Of a stretch of 64,000 nucleotides of DNA, positions 25,583-33,525 are shown one piece after another (the stretch's first letter is position 1; the number at the start of each line of letters is the position of its first letter). This DNA comes from Nitrospirae bacterium 13_2_20CM_2_62_8 (GTDB lineage: Bacteria > Nitrospirota > Nitrospiria > Nitrospirales > Nitrospiraceae): the NCBI GenBank assembly GCA_001914955.1, contig MNDM01000044.1, forward strand, positions 1-64,000, in the 5' to 3' direction. The translations under genes were made by a program, and so were the position numbers. Below the pieces are notes generated by a model, which saw only the letters and a program-made list of their open reading frames with translations, did no database searches and was not told the origin of the DNA.

Positions 25583-25778
25583 TCTCCACCTCGCCCGCGC
25601 AACAAATTGTGCACTGCGATCTTCACGTCTCCAGTTCAAGGCTATGGTGTTACTCTGAACAGATGCTTCGCGCCACGGCGTCACAAAGTCTGGGGTTAGC
25701 AGTTGTGACGAACGCTCAGGAAATGGAGAAACAAATATCGGGGGAGTTTAGGCAGAAGTTTGCCGGAACACAATAACA

Positions 25779-25853
25779 CCAAAGTATGGTGTACTCAGCC
25801 ATACCAAAGTATGGTGCACCCTACCATACCAAAGTATGGGTTACCTCTCCTTA
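25779..25853. promoter_or_regulatory. Three 25-bp tandem repeats with a quasi-palindromic core (operator-like)
   Basis: The 11-base core CCAAAGTATGG occurs at 25779, 25804 and 25829, spaced exactly 25 bases apart. With flanks, copies 2 and 3 read CCATACCAAAGTATGG (inverted arms CCATAC/GTATGG) and copy 1 reads ACACCAAAGTATGGTGT. A diverged fourth core, CCAAAGTACTAGG, lies at 25872. The array sits between the divergently read PilZ gene and the first LuxR gene. This is what a multi-site operator for a dimeric regulator would look like. Confidence 0.7.
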
Positions 25854-25987
25854 AGGATGGGTTGACTACTTCCAAAGTACTAGGTTAGCCTATGGCGCTC
25901 TTCGTAATTTGCCATGCCGGTAAGAGCGGCTGAGTTGAATCTATTTCTCTTTCTCTGGAAACTGCCCAATAAGCTTGAAGCGGGGCG

Positions 25988-26677
25988 ATGCGCGACATGG
26001 CAGTTATGAAGGCGGCTGCGGTTGTAAATTTCTTCGACGGCTTTGACAATTCTTCTAGCGACAATCTCATCCACCAACGCGGAAGCCTCGGCATACTTGT
26101 GCTTGCTCCCCCTGCGCGACTTCTTCAGATGAGTCAGCGAGCATGGGATGTAATTAGGCAGATCCATGACGATGAATTGGGAAACGGGGAGGGTAATTCG
26201 AAGGCAGCGAGGGGGTTACTGCCGACAGCGCTTCTCCAGATCTGTCGGGAAACCTTCACTCACCTTCAAAGCCGAACCACGACAAAGGACTGGGAGCAAT
26301 TTGAAGTGCGGCAGATTATCGGTACCCCCAATAGTTCGATGCTCATCCGCGGCTACGGTGTACCCGACCGACGCGGGAGCGAGCATGCGCTCATTATTGT
26401 CATCCTCGAAGCTCTCGGCCGTCGGGAAAAGGAGTCAAAACGGAGCGAAGGGAACGGCCACTGGAATGGCGACGTCAACGAGCAGACGAAGGAGCGGTTT
26501 CAATTCACCGATCGTCAGCAGGAGGTGGTGAAGTGTCTCGCAAGAGGCTGGACCAACAAGGAAATTGCCTCCAATCTCGGGATTGCCCTCCCCACCGTCA
26601 AGGAACACGTGAGACACATTATGGAGAAGACCGAGTCAACCACCCGAACAGGAGTCCTTATGCGGGTCTTGCGCTGA
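25988..26677 (+). CDS. LuxR-type transcriptional regulator 1
   Basis: 229 residues. The C-terminal LuxR/FixJ helix-turn-helix (about 171-229) reads FTDRQQEVVKCLARGWTNKEIASNLGIALPTVKEHVRHIM. The N-terminal part (about 35-145) looks PAS-like (GILVLAPPARLLQMSQRAW ... IIVILEAL), with no autoinducer-binding or receiver signature. GAAGCGGGG precedes the ATG, and other in-frame ATGs follow within 20 bases. It is closely related to regulator 2 at 27494. It is read away from the 25-bp repeat array and converges on the PilZ 2 gene, with a 4-base gap. Confidence 0.85.
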   Translation: MRDMAVMKAAAVVNFFDGFDNSSSDNLIHQRGSLGILVLAPPARLLQMSQRAWDVIRQIHDDELGNGEGNSKAARGLLPTALLQICRETFTHLQSRTTTKDWEQFEVRQIIGTPNSSMLIRGYGVPDRRGSEHALIIVILEALGRREKESKRSEGNGHWNGDVNEQTKERFQFTDRQQEVVKCLARGWTNKEIASNLGIALPTVKEHVRHIMEKTESTTRTGVLMRVLR

Positions 26678-26681
26678 TCAT

Positions 26682-27047
26682 CTAGACTCTGTATTCAATC
26701 CTTCCTTCTCTCCACGCAGCATCGCGGCGGACCAGGAACCTGACCCCAACGAAGTATCTGCTCTCATCTCTATCCATATGGATTTTCCGCGTCCAGCGCA
26801 CTTCTGCCCGCGTCGGTGTCTTGACCATGGCCAGGGGTGTCGGCACTTGCACTCTCAGCTCCTGGTTCAGGGCTGGCGGCTGATCCATGAGGAGCAACAT
26901 TCCCTTCGAGCTGATGTTCACCGCGAGCGCCTCTCCTCGAGACGTCACGATCAATTCCTGACCCAGGGATTCGATGATTTCATACGGACATGAACCAACA
27001 AGTGGAAAACGATCGGTGCGTTTTAGGCGTTTCGAACCCGGCACCAT
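26682..27047 (-). CDS. PilZ-domain protein 2
   Basis: 121 residues. KRTDRFPLVGSCPYEIIESLG is the N-terminal arginine region. VNISSKGMLLLMDQPP contains an intact [D/N]xSxxG loop (NISSKG), followed by MVKTPTRAEVRWTRKIHMD. It is a single-domain c-di-GMP receptor by pattern and would act by binding a partner or changing conformation. A convincing promoter lies just upstream on the minus strand. It is similar to copies 1 and 3 along its whole length. Confidence 0.78.
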   Translation of the reverse strand: MVPGSKRLKRTDRFPLVGSCPYEIIESLGQELIVTSRGEALAVNISSKGMLLLMDQPPALNQELRVQVPTPLAMVKTPTRAEVRWTRKIHMDRDESRYFVGVRFLVRRDAAWREGRIEYRV

Positions 27048-27077
27048 GGCGTTGTCACTCGGATGAGGCCGGGTCTT

Positions 27078-27106
27078 TCTATAGCAAAGCGATTTCTTGG
27101 CGTCAA
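27078..27106 (-). promoter_or_regulatory. Sigma70-type promoter for PilZ gene 2
   Basis: On the minus strand, TTGACG (27101-27106), a 17-base spacer and TATAGA (27078-27083). Predicted transcription starts about 25 bases before the PilZ 2 start codon at 27047. The rest of the 450-base gap up to 27494 holds no gene. It includes another CAAAGTACT motif (27457-27465) like the one near regulator 1. Confidence 0.6.
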
Positions 27107-27493
27107 GTGAAAAGTACAGTATATAGAGGGATCAACAACAGGGAAGCCCAAGATGTGGTTGGTTCAGGTCAGCGGCGGCAGGATTCATGAACCAAAGCAA
27201 GCAAAACGCTTCCAGTTAAGCCTGAGCCGAGGCGGGGTACCCTTACGACAGGATAAAGGGTATCGGTTTCGATAATACATGGTGTTCTCAGAACGGTCTT
27301 TATGCGTCTCGCACTACTCCTCACCTCTCGTTCCTCTTGAAAAGGCAGGGATCTTTTTCCACTCCCCGCTGGATGGGTTTTCCCCACCCTGGGAGCAAGA
27401 AGGTCGGTTCGTCAGCCTACCCTACCCCTTCCCGACAGGTTCTTTACAATTACTTCACAAAGTACTTGACAAGCAGATGATTCTAAGTGGATA

Positions 27494-28156
27494 GTGCCCC
27501 TCGCAGTTCACTTCAACGACTGCCAAACCATGCATCAACAGCAAGGGGTGAAAGAACCACCCCAGTCGAGTGGCCTCCCGGAGAAAATTGCTGAGCCACG
27601 CGGAGGCCCCGGCGTTCTCGTGCTTGCCCCACCCATGCGGTTGCTCCATATGAATCAACGGGCATGGGATCTCACGTCACACATCGATCACTGTGAGAAT
27701 GGGAATGGGATTTCAAAAGCAGCGAAAGGCCTGCTTCCCGCTCCGCTCCTGCAGCTCTGTGCCGAAATCTTTCGACATCTCAAAGATCGAACGGAGGCGA
27801 AGGACTGGGAGCAGTTTGAGGTCAGGCGCATGTTGGGGGCCCCCGAACGACCGTTGATGATTCACGGCTTCGGGGTGCCTGGAAACAAGGGGCAGGAACA
27901 GTCGCGCGTGATTATCGTCATGGAGGAGCTGGGCAGCCAAAACGGGAACGCGAATCAGCAAGCGGCGGAGCGGTTTCAGTTCACGGATCGGGAGCAGGGC
28001 GTCGTCCAGTGTCTCGCAAAAGGTTGGACCAACAAAGAAATCTCGTGCGAGCTCGGGATTGCCATGCCGACCGTCAAAGAGCACATCCGACACATTATGG
28101 AGAAGACCAAGTCAACGACCCGCACTGGCGTCCTTGCTCAAATCTTTCGCTCGTAA
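27494..28156 (+). CDS. LuxR-type transcriptional regulator 2
   Basis: 220 residues from a GTG. An ATG at 27530 is the alternative, and the segment AVHFNDCQ aligning with AVVNFFDGFDN of regulator 1 favours the longer form. It has the same plan as regulator 1. The PAS-like N-terminal region (GVLVLAPPMRLLHMNQRAW) is followed by a LuxR helix-turn-helix (FTDREQGVVQCLAKGWTNKEISCELGIAMPTVKEHIRHIM). It converges on PilZ gene 3 with a 24-base gap, repeating the arrangement of regulator 1 with PilZ 2. Confidence 0.83.
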   Translation: MPLAVHFNDCQTMHQQQGVKEPPQSSGLPEKIAEPRGGPGVLVLAPPMRLLHMNQRAWDLTSHIDHCENGNGISKAAKGLLPAPLLQLCAEIFRHLKDRTEAKDWEQFEVRRMLGAPERPLMIHGFGVPGNKGQEQSRVIIVMEELGSQNGNANQQAAERFQFTDREQGVVQCLAKGWTNKEISCELGIAMPTVKEHIRHIMEKTKSTTRTGVLAQIFRS

Positions 28157-28180
28157 TCACCCTATCCCTCATGGAGACTT

Positions 28181-28657
28181 TTAAGCTCGCTGCTCGAACA
28201 CCCTCTCCTTGGGATTTGAAGACAGTCCGCTCAAGAACTTGACCCCCACCAGGTACCTCTTGTCATAGTCCTCAATCGGGATCGCACGGGTCCAACAGAC
28301 TTCGACCAGCGTGGGTGACTTCACTATTTTAGAGCCGGGCACGCGTAGTAGGAACACGTGCTCCACCGGAGGAGCCTGATCCATAAACAGCAACATTCCC
28401 CCGGCGCTGATATTCATCGCGACTGCCTCCCCTTGGTGAATCGCGATCGATTCATCACCTAGGAAGTCACTTATTTCGTAGGGACACGATCCCATGAACG
28501 CAACACGCTCTTGGCGCCTGCATTCCTGGTGGAGCGGTTCTGCAGGTATTCCCCGGTCCTGCTTGGCCGCCACCTGCTCTCCGGGTTTCTCTTCCCTCGG
28601 TTGCTGGCGCCGAGCTACTAGAATGTAGATGAGTCTGCGCAGGTCAGGAAGTCGCAT
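28181..28657 (-). CDS. PilZ-domain protein 3
   Basis: 158 residues. An N-terminal extension of about 45 residues, basic and polar, precedes the PilZ domain: RRQERVAFMGSCPYEISDFLG (an intact RxxxR), VAMNISAGGMLLFMDQAPP (an intact NxSxxG) and SPTLVEVCWTRAIPIED. Of the three copies this has the most complete c-di-GMP signature. No clear ribosome site was seen at the chosen start. Downstream it converges on LuxR regulator 2. Confidence 0.76.
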   Translation of the reverse strand: MRLPDLRRLIYILVARRQQPREEKPGEQVAAKQDRGIPAEPLHQECRRQERVAFMGSCPYEISDFLGDESIAIHQGEAVAMNISAGGMLLFMDQAPPVEHVFLLRVPGSKIVKSPTLVEVCWTRAIPIEDYDKRYLVGVKFLSGLSSNPKERVFEQRA

Positions 28658-29129
28658 CGAGTCACCGTGTCATTGGCGGAGCTAGCAATCAGTCGGAAGA
28701 AGTTGTCGGAGCAATTAAAATGCCAAATTTGGAGACAGCACGGGATTCTTGAATCTCTTGATTTTCAATGGGTCCTAACGTGACTTCCAAATGGATAGGG
28801 CGAGACGAGAAGGGAAAAGGAGTCACTCCTTCTGAGTGGTTGACAACGGTTCTTGTTGATTTACAACGAACTTGCTATGCATGCACCCTCCAACCGTCGG
28901 GGAAAGGACGGATGTACAATATTGTGCAATCCCGAATGGGCCTTTTCCCCGTGAGTCCGGCCCCTCTGCGTATGCCCTGGCAGTGATCACGGCGTGCACC
29001 TCTTAGATCATGAGCCTCTCCTGTCATGACAAGCTTGGCTAGGACAATCCCGTGAATACCTGATCTTAGAGGGTGAAAAACCTGTAAAAACTGCGGCGGA
29101 GAAGGCGTGTCCGACTGTGCCGGAGAGTT
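28658..29129. other. Gene-free interval between the regulatory island and the catabolic operon
   Basis: About 470 bases upstream of PilZ 3 and downstream of the acyl-CoA dehydrogenase. No open frame here has the composition or motifs of a real protein. No clear promoter, terminator or repeat was recognised. Base composition is more AT-rich than the flanking catabolic genes. Confidence 0.5.
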
Positions 29130-31073
29130 TTACGACGCGGAGGGCGTTTTGTTGCGGCTGAACACGTAGTCCTTGAGCGTGCGCCGGATGATGCCTTGCG
29201 AGAGCGCAGGGTACTCCCCGCGAAGGGCGCGCTGGCCGATCGCCGTGATGGGTTGATCATCATTGCTGATGAGTTCGCGGATCGCGGTGTTGATCCGCTG
29301 CTTGGCGGTCCGGAAGAACTCGTCCGCAAGATCCCATGCGACCCTGTTCCCCGCGGTGCGCTCCTGCGACTCGGCGTAGAGCGCCGTCGCGGCGATGGTG
29401 AGGAGATCTTCTCCAACCGCCTCGATCCTGTTCTGCCTGCCTTGATCATCGCGGAGCTCGGCTCGATGCCAGGCCATGGCGTAGAAAATCGCGCGGGCGA
29501 GACGACGGCTCATCCGCTCTGCATAGACCAGTTTCCCACGGACTTTGGGGTGCCGCATGGCCGGGCGATCGAGACGCACTCGCCGTTTCCACTGCCCCAG
29601 GTACCAGAAGAAGTAGAACCGGAGGAGCTTCAAAAACTCACGAAGCTTCCCGGCGCCCGTCATGTCCCCGCCAAAGTATCGTCCGGCGCGATCGAGATGC
29701 GGGCTGAGCCCCTCGCGAGCCACATACGGCCGCAAGATGTCCGTGGCGCCTTCTCCAATACGGGCCATCTCGGCATCCCGAACGAGTTGTTCGATGCCGA
29801 ACGCCGGCTCGCCACGGACTCGCTTTGAATCCGCCGTCTCATACCCCATGCCCCCGAAAATGATCTGCGCGTCCTTGAGAAACTGAATCGTCTTCTCCGA
29901 GCAGAACATTTTGGCGATGGCGGCTTCGATTCTGATGTCGTGCTGCTTCTGGTCCGCCAGATGCCAGGCCAGCACGGCCAGCGCTTCCATCGCGAACAGG
30001 GTCGTGGCCATCTGGCCGATCCGCATTTGTTGCGTCTGGCGCTCGCCAATGGGTCTCCCAAAGGTCAGGCGGGAGTTCGCCCGGTCCAGGGTCGGCTGCC
30101 AGGCCTGCTTGGCCATGCCGAGACAAAGCGCGGGGACGCTAATGGCACGCCCGACGTTGAGGATCGTGAAGGCGTACCGGAGCCCCTTCCCGATCTCTCC
30201 GATGACGTTGTCGACGGGGACCTGGACGTCCCGGAAGATCAGGTGCCCGTTTTCAATCCCGCGGCAGCCTTCGAACTGGCATCGCTGGCGAACCTGCACT
30301 CCGGCGGTGGTCATGTCGAGGATGAAGGCGGTGGGCACGTGGTCCTCAGCTCGGTTCGACTCACGCACCGGAGTCCAGACCGGTTTGCCGTCGCGCTGAG
30401 CCCGCTGCACAGGGACGCGTGCGATGAGGGTGAGATAGCGGGCGATCGGCCCGTTCGTACACCATATTTTTTCGCCGTTGACGGTGAAATGGCTGCCGGT
30501 CTGGTCCAGCACCGCTTCCGTTCGGATGTTCGCGGCATCGGATCCGGTGAGCGGTTCGGTCAGCGCGAAGGCGGAGATGTCCTCCCGCGCCACGCGAGGC
30601 AGATATTTGGTTTTTTGTGCGTCGTTTCCGAAGAGCAGGATGGGGATCGCGATGCCGATGGATTGGGGCACTGCGACCGTGAGCGACAGAATATTGCTCC
30701 AACTGGCCATCACGGTCAGCACCCGACCGTAGTTCTTATAGGAGAACCCCAGGCCCCCGTACTGTTTCGGGATCTTCATCCCGAAGGCCCCGAGGTCGAA
30801 CAGCCCCTTGAGGACCTGGGCTGGAATCTTCGCCGTGCGCTCGATCTCGTCCGGATCGACCTCGCTCCTGAGAAAGGCCTCCATTTTCTTGCAATAGGTT
30901 TCGCCCGCCTCCCGCTCTTCGGGCGGCTCGTCCGGTGGACAGAGCAGATCAAAATTGGGCCTGCCCTCGAACAGCCCCGCCATGAAGCTCGACCCGGTGA
31001 TGCGCTCGCGGGCTTCCTCGATCCGCTCCATTCCCTTCAAGAGGGTCGTCATCCCATCACCTCTCTGCCGCAA
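29130..31073 (-). CDS. Acyl-CoA dehydrogenase, long (VLCAD/ACAD9-like) form
   Basis: 647 residues. FAD enzyme for the first oxidation step of acyl-CoA. Seen: LGAFGMKIPKQYGGLGFS, SAFALTEPLTGSDAANIRTEA (flavin-binding loop), GEKIWCTNGPIA, GRPIGERQTQQMRIGQM, and ARIGEGATDILRPYVA, whose glutamate sits at the catalytic-base position. After about residue 460 comes an extra helical C-terminal domain, as in VLCAD and ACAD9, giving the unusual length. The likely start is either MRQRGDGM or the second ATG seven codons later. It ends the minus-strand catabolic operon, two bases after the tryptophanase gene. Confidence 0.9.
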   Translation of the reverse strand: MRQRGDGMTTLLKGMERIEEARERITGSSFMAGLFEGRPNFDLLCPPDEPPEEREAGETYCKKMEAFLRSEVDPDEIERTAKIPAQVLKGLFDLGAFGMKIPKQYGGLGFSYKNYGRVLTVMASWSNILSLTVAVPQSIGIAIPILLFGNDAQKTKYLPRVAREDISAFALTEPLTGSDAANIRTEAVLDQTGSHFTVNGEKIWCTNGPIARYLTLIARVPVQRAQRDGKPVWTPVRESNRAEDHVPTAFILDMTTAGVQVRQRCQFEGCRGIENGHLIFRDVQVPVDNVIGEIGKGLRYAFTILNVGRAISVPALCLGMAKQAWQPTLDRANSRLTFGRPIGERQTQQMRIGQMATTLFAMEALAVLAWHLADQKQHDIRIEAAIAKMFCSEKTIQFLKDAQIIFGGMGYETADSKRVRGEPAFGIEQLVRDAEMARIGEGATDILRPYVAREGLSPHLDRAGRYFGGDMTGAGKLREFLKLLRFYFFWYLGQWKRRVRLDRPAMRHPKVRGKLVYAERMSRRLARAIFYAMAWHRAELRDDQGRQNRIEAVGEDLLTIAATALYAESQERTAGNRVAWDLADEFFRTAKQRINTAIRELISNDDQPITAIGQRALRGEYPALSQGIIRRTLKDYVFSRNKTPSAS

Positions 31074-31075
31074 CT

Positions 31076-32479
31076 TTAGAGACCGGACCGTTGTGACGTT
31101 CGCACGGGAAGCTCTTCGAACCGCGCCGTGAAGTGGCGGAGGACCGGCGCTTCATAGGTCATCCTGAACCCGGCGATGGATTCGCGCCGCCGGTACAGCT
31201 CGATGATCGATTCCGCCACGTAGGTGATCTGCATGTTGGTGTACACCCGCCGGGGAATCGCCAAGCGCACCATCTCAAGCTCGGGATAGACGGTCCGGCC
31301 GGTGGCCTGGTCCTTCTTGCCGAACATCACCGTGCCGATCTCCACCCCGCGGATGCCGTACTCGCGGTACAGGGCGATCGCCAACGCCTGAGCCGGAAGC
31401 TCCTCGGGACGCAGGTGAGGGAGATAGGCCCTCGCATCGAGGTACACCGCGTGCCCGCCGATCGGTCGCAGGATCGGCACCCCGGCGGTGTCCAGGAGCT
31501 CGCCCAGATAGCGGACCTGGCCGATCCGAAACCGTAGGTAGTCCTCATCCAGCACCTCCCGAAGCCCCCTGGCCATGGCCTCAAGGTCGCGTCCGGCCAG
31601 CCCGCCATAGGTCGGGAACCCTTCCACCAGGATCAGCATGTTGGTGATGTCGCGGGCCCACTGTTCATTGTTCAGGCTCAGGAAGCCGCCGATATTGACC
31701 AATCCATCTTTCTTGGCCGACATCGTGCAGCCATCCCCGTAGCCGAACAACTCCTGGGCGATCGCGAGGATCGAGGTGTCGGCGTATTCTGCCTCCCGCT
31801 CCTTGATAAAGAAACAATTTTCGGCGAACCGGCAGGCGTCGAAGAAGAGCGGAATGTGGTACCGCTTCACCAGCGCCCGCGTCTGCCGGATGTTCTCCAT
31901 CGAGACCGGCTGGCCGCCACCGCTATTGTTCGTGATCGTGAGCATGACCAGGGGAATGCGGTCGCGCCCCAGCCGGTTGATGGTCTCCTCCAGCCGCACG
32001 AGGTCCATGTTGCCCTTGAACGGGAGTTCGCAGCGCGGATCGTAGGCTTCCTTGATGACCAGATCGAGCGCGTCGGCGCCTTGGTGCTCGACGTTGGCCC
32101 GCGTCGTATCGAAATGGATGTTGTTCGGGACGCACATCCCGGACTTCACGACGGTGGAAAACAGGAGGTTCTCGGCCATGCGGCCCTGATGGGTCGGGAT
32201 CACATGGCGGTAGCCGAAGATCGAGCGCACCGCTTCCTCGAAATGGTAGTAGTTCTCGCTTCCGGCGTAGGACTCATCGCCCAGCATCATGCCGGCCCAC
32301 TGGTTATCGCTCATCGCGGCCGTCCCGCTGTCGGTCAGGAGGTCCACGTAGACGCTCTTCGCGGGGATCTGAAAGAGGTTGTACCCAGCTTGACGCAGCA
32401 GACGGTCTCGCTCCTCCCGCGTCGTCCGGCGGATCGGCTCAATCACTTTGATCTTAAACGGCTCCGAGGGAAACTTCAT
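31076..32479 (-). CDS. tnaA: Beta-eliminating PLP lyase, tryptophanase type (TnaA/Tpl family)
   Basis: 467 residues, full length for the tryptophanase/tyrosine phenol-lyase family. PLP lysine is Lys257 in CTMSAKKDG. YAGSENYYH, THQGRMAENLL and FFDACRFAENCFFIKE are family hallmarks. At the three positions that separate the enzymes, this protein has Asp124 (Thr124 in Citrobacter tyrosine phenol-lyase), Ile381 (Arg381 there) and His449 (Phe448 there), all the tryptophanase type. It would therefore split tryptophan to indole, pyruvate and ammonia, although overall similarity to tyrosine phenol-lyase is high. It lies between an XRE-type regulator and the acyl-CoA dehydrogenase. Confidence 0.85.
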   Translation of the reverse strand: MKFPSEPFKIKVIEPIRRTTREERDRLLRQAGYNLFQIPAKSVYVDLLTDSGTAAMSDNQWAGMMLGDESYAGSENYYHFEEAVRSIFGYRHVIPTHQGRMAENLLFSTVVKSGMCVPNNIHFDTTRANVEHQGADALDLVIKEAYDPRCELPFKGNMDLVRLEETINRLGRDRIPLVMLTITNNSGGGQPVSMENIRQTRALVKRYHIPLFFDACRFAENCFFIKEREAEYADTSILAIAQELFGYGDGCTMSAKKDGLVNIGGFLSLNNEQWARDITNMLILVEGFPTYGGLAGRDLEAMARGLREVLDEDYLRFRIGQVRYLGELLDTAGVPILRPIGGHAVYLDARAYLPHLRPEELPAQALAIALYREYGIRGVEIGTVMFGKKDQATGRTVYPELEMVRLAIPRRVYTNMQITYVAESIIELYRRRESIAGFRMTYEAPVLRHFTARFEELPVRTSQRSGL

Positions 32480-32491
32480 GGGTCACGCTCC

Positions 32492-33484
32492 TCACGCCAA
32501 TCGCGCCAACTGCGCCTGGAACGACTTGCCCCCTTCATATTCGAACACGTATCGGGTCATGTCGAAGAGCGGGGCCGGGTTCAACTCCCGAATCAGGTCC
32601 GGCTTCCAGGTAATCTGGAGCCGGCTGATCATGGTGATCGGCGTCGGTTTCCCGACCACCCCGAGGGGGACCTCGTCGTACGATTGCGAGAAGATCAGGA
32701 TCTCCCCGTCGAACATCGCGGCGTTGAGGTCCTGGGCGGCGCCGTGCTTCTTGAAGTCCTCTCCCAACCGTTGAAACGCGGGCGCACGATCGAGATCCTC
32801 CCGGAACCCGTAAAAAATCTTGATGCCGGCTCGCTGCTGATCCTCCATGATCTGGATCGCATCGGCAACCAAGGGCGCGTGTCGCATCTGTTCCCGGGTC
32901 AGGATCAGCAGCCGACGGATGCGGACGTTGCGACGGACCGCCGCCTGGTTGGCCAGCAGGTAGCTGGGATACAGAGCCTCGCCTTTCTTCCAGATGTTCC
33001 AGCGTTCCATGAAGGCGTCCACGGAGCGTTCGGCCGTCTCCATCAGCCGGACCGCTTCGGCGCTCGCGGCGGCGCCATCGTACGTCAGCGTCTGGGACTC
33101 GAGCTGACGGAGTTCCCGGCCGATCGCCTCCACTTTGCGCGGAATGTACCGGGGGCTCTTCGGGACGTGCAGCATCACGTCGACGGCGTTCAGCGCCAGC
33201 ATCCAGTACTCCTTGGCCGGCGCCGGCGCCTTGTCCTTCTGCGCGATCAGCAGCAGCTCGACCGGGTTCCTGTCCAGGAGCTTCGCGATCTTGATGCAGA
33301 GCTCAGGTCTCGGCACCTTTAGCCCCCGGCGAATGAGATTGGCCTCAGGCTGGGCGATCCCCAGCTTCTCGGCCAGCGCATAATCGCTCTTCAGGTGGTA
33401 CCGTTGCTTGATCGCTTCGATATACCCTGCAATCTCCATCGTCATGCCCTCACCCCACGTCTCACCCGGAGTCGATGGGACCAC
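32492..33484 (-). CDS. XRE-family helix-turn-helix regulator with large C-terminal domain
   Basis: 330 residues (315 if the ATG at 33439, start MEIAGYIEAIKQRY, is used). The HTH spans about residues 16-80: YALAEKLGIAQPEANLIRRGLKVPRPELCIKIAKLL. The remaining 240 residues have no clear family. They include a conserved-looking helical part and a segment (RNVRIRRLLILTREQMRHAPLVADAIQIMEDQQ, then GIKIFYGFREDL) reminiscent of phospholipase-D-like or sensor folds in other XRE proteins. It sits immediately upstream of the tryptophanase gene in the same operon, so local control of amino-acid or acyl-CoA breakdown is plausible. Confidence 0.72.
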   Translation of the reverse strand: MVPSTPGETWGEGMTMEIAGYIEAIKQRYHLKSDYALAEKLGIAQPEANLIRRGLKVPRPELCIKIAKLLDRNPVELLLIAQKDKAPAPAKEYWMLALNAVDVMLHVPKSPRYIPRKVEAIGRELRQLESQTLTYDGAAASAEAVRLMETAERSVDAFMERWNIWKKGEALYPSYLLANQAAVRRNVRIRRLLILTREQMRHAPLVADAIQIMEDQQRAGIKIFYGFREDLDRAPAFQRLGEDFKKHGAAQDLNAAMFDGEILIFSQSYDEVPLGVVGKPTPITMISRLQITWKPDLIRELNPAPLFDMTRYVFEYEGGKSFQAQLARLA

Positions 33485-33525
33485 CAGGGCCGCATGAGCC
33501 GGTCCCAGATGCTCTGAACCTAGTC

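Noticed and set aside
25776-25884. Short CRISPR-like array
   Set aside because: Units are 25 bases with almost no unique spacer, there are only three, and no cas genes are near. Operator-like repeats fit better.
28768-28986. Possible 72-residue protein in the gap before the acyl-CoA dehydrogenase
   Set aside because: No ribosome site, no motif and no coupling to neighbours. The composition looks random.
31856-33322. Long plus-strand open frame opposite the tryptophanase and XRE genes
   Set aside because: Antisense shadow of GC-rich coding sequence. The minus-strand frames carry clear family motifs and this one carries none.
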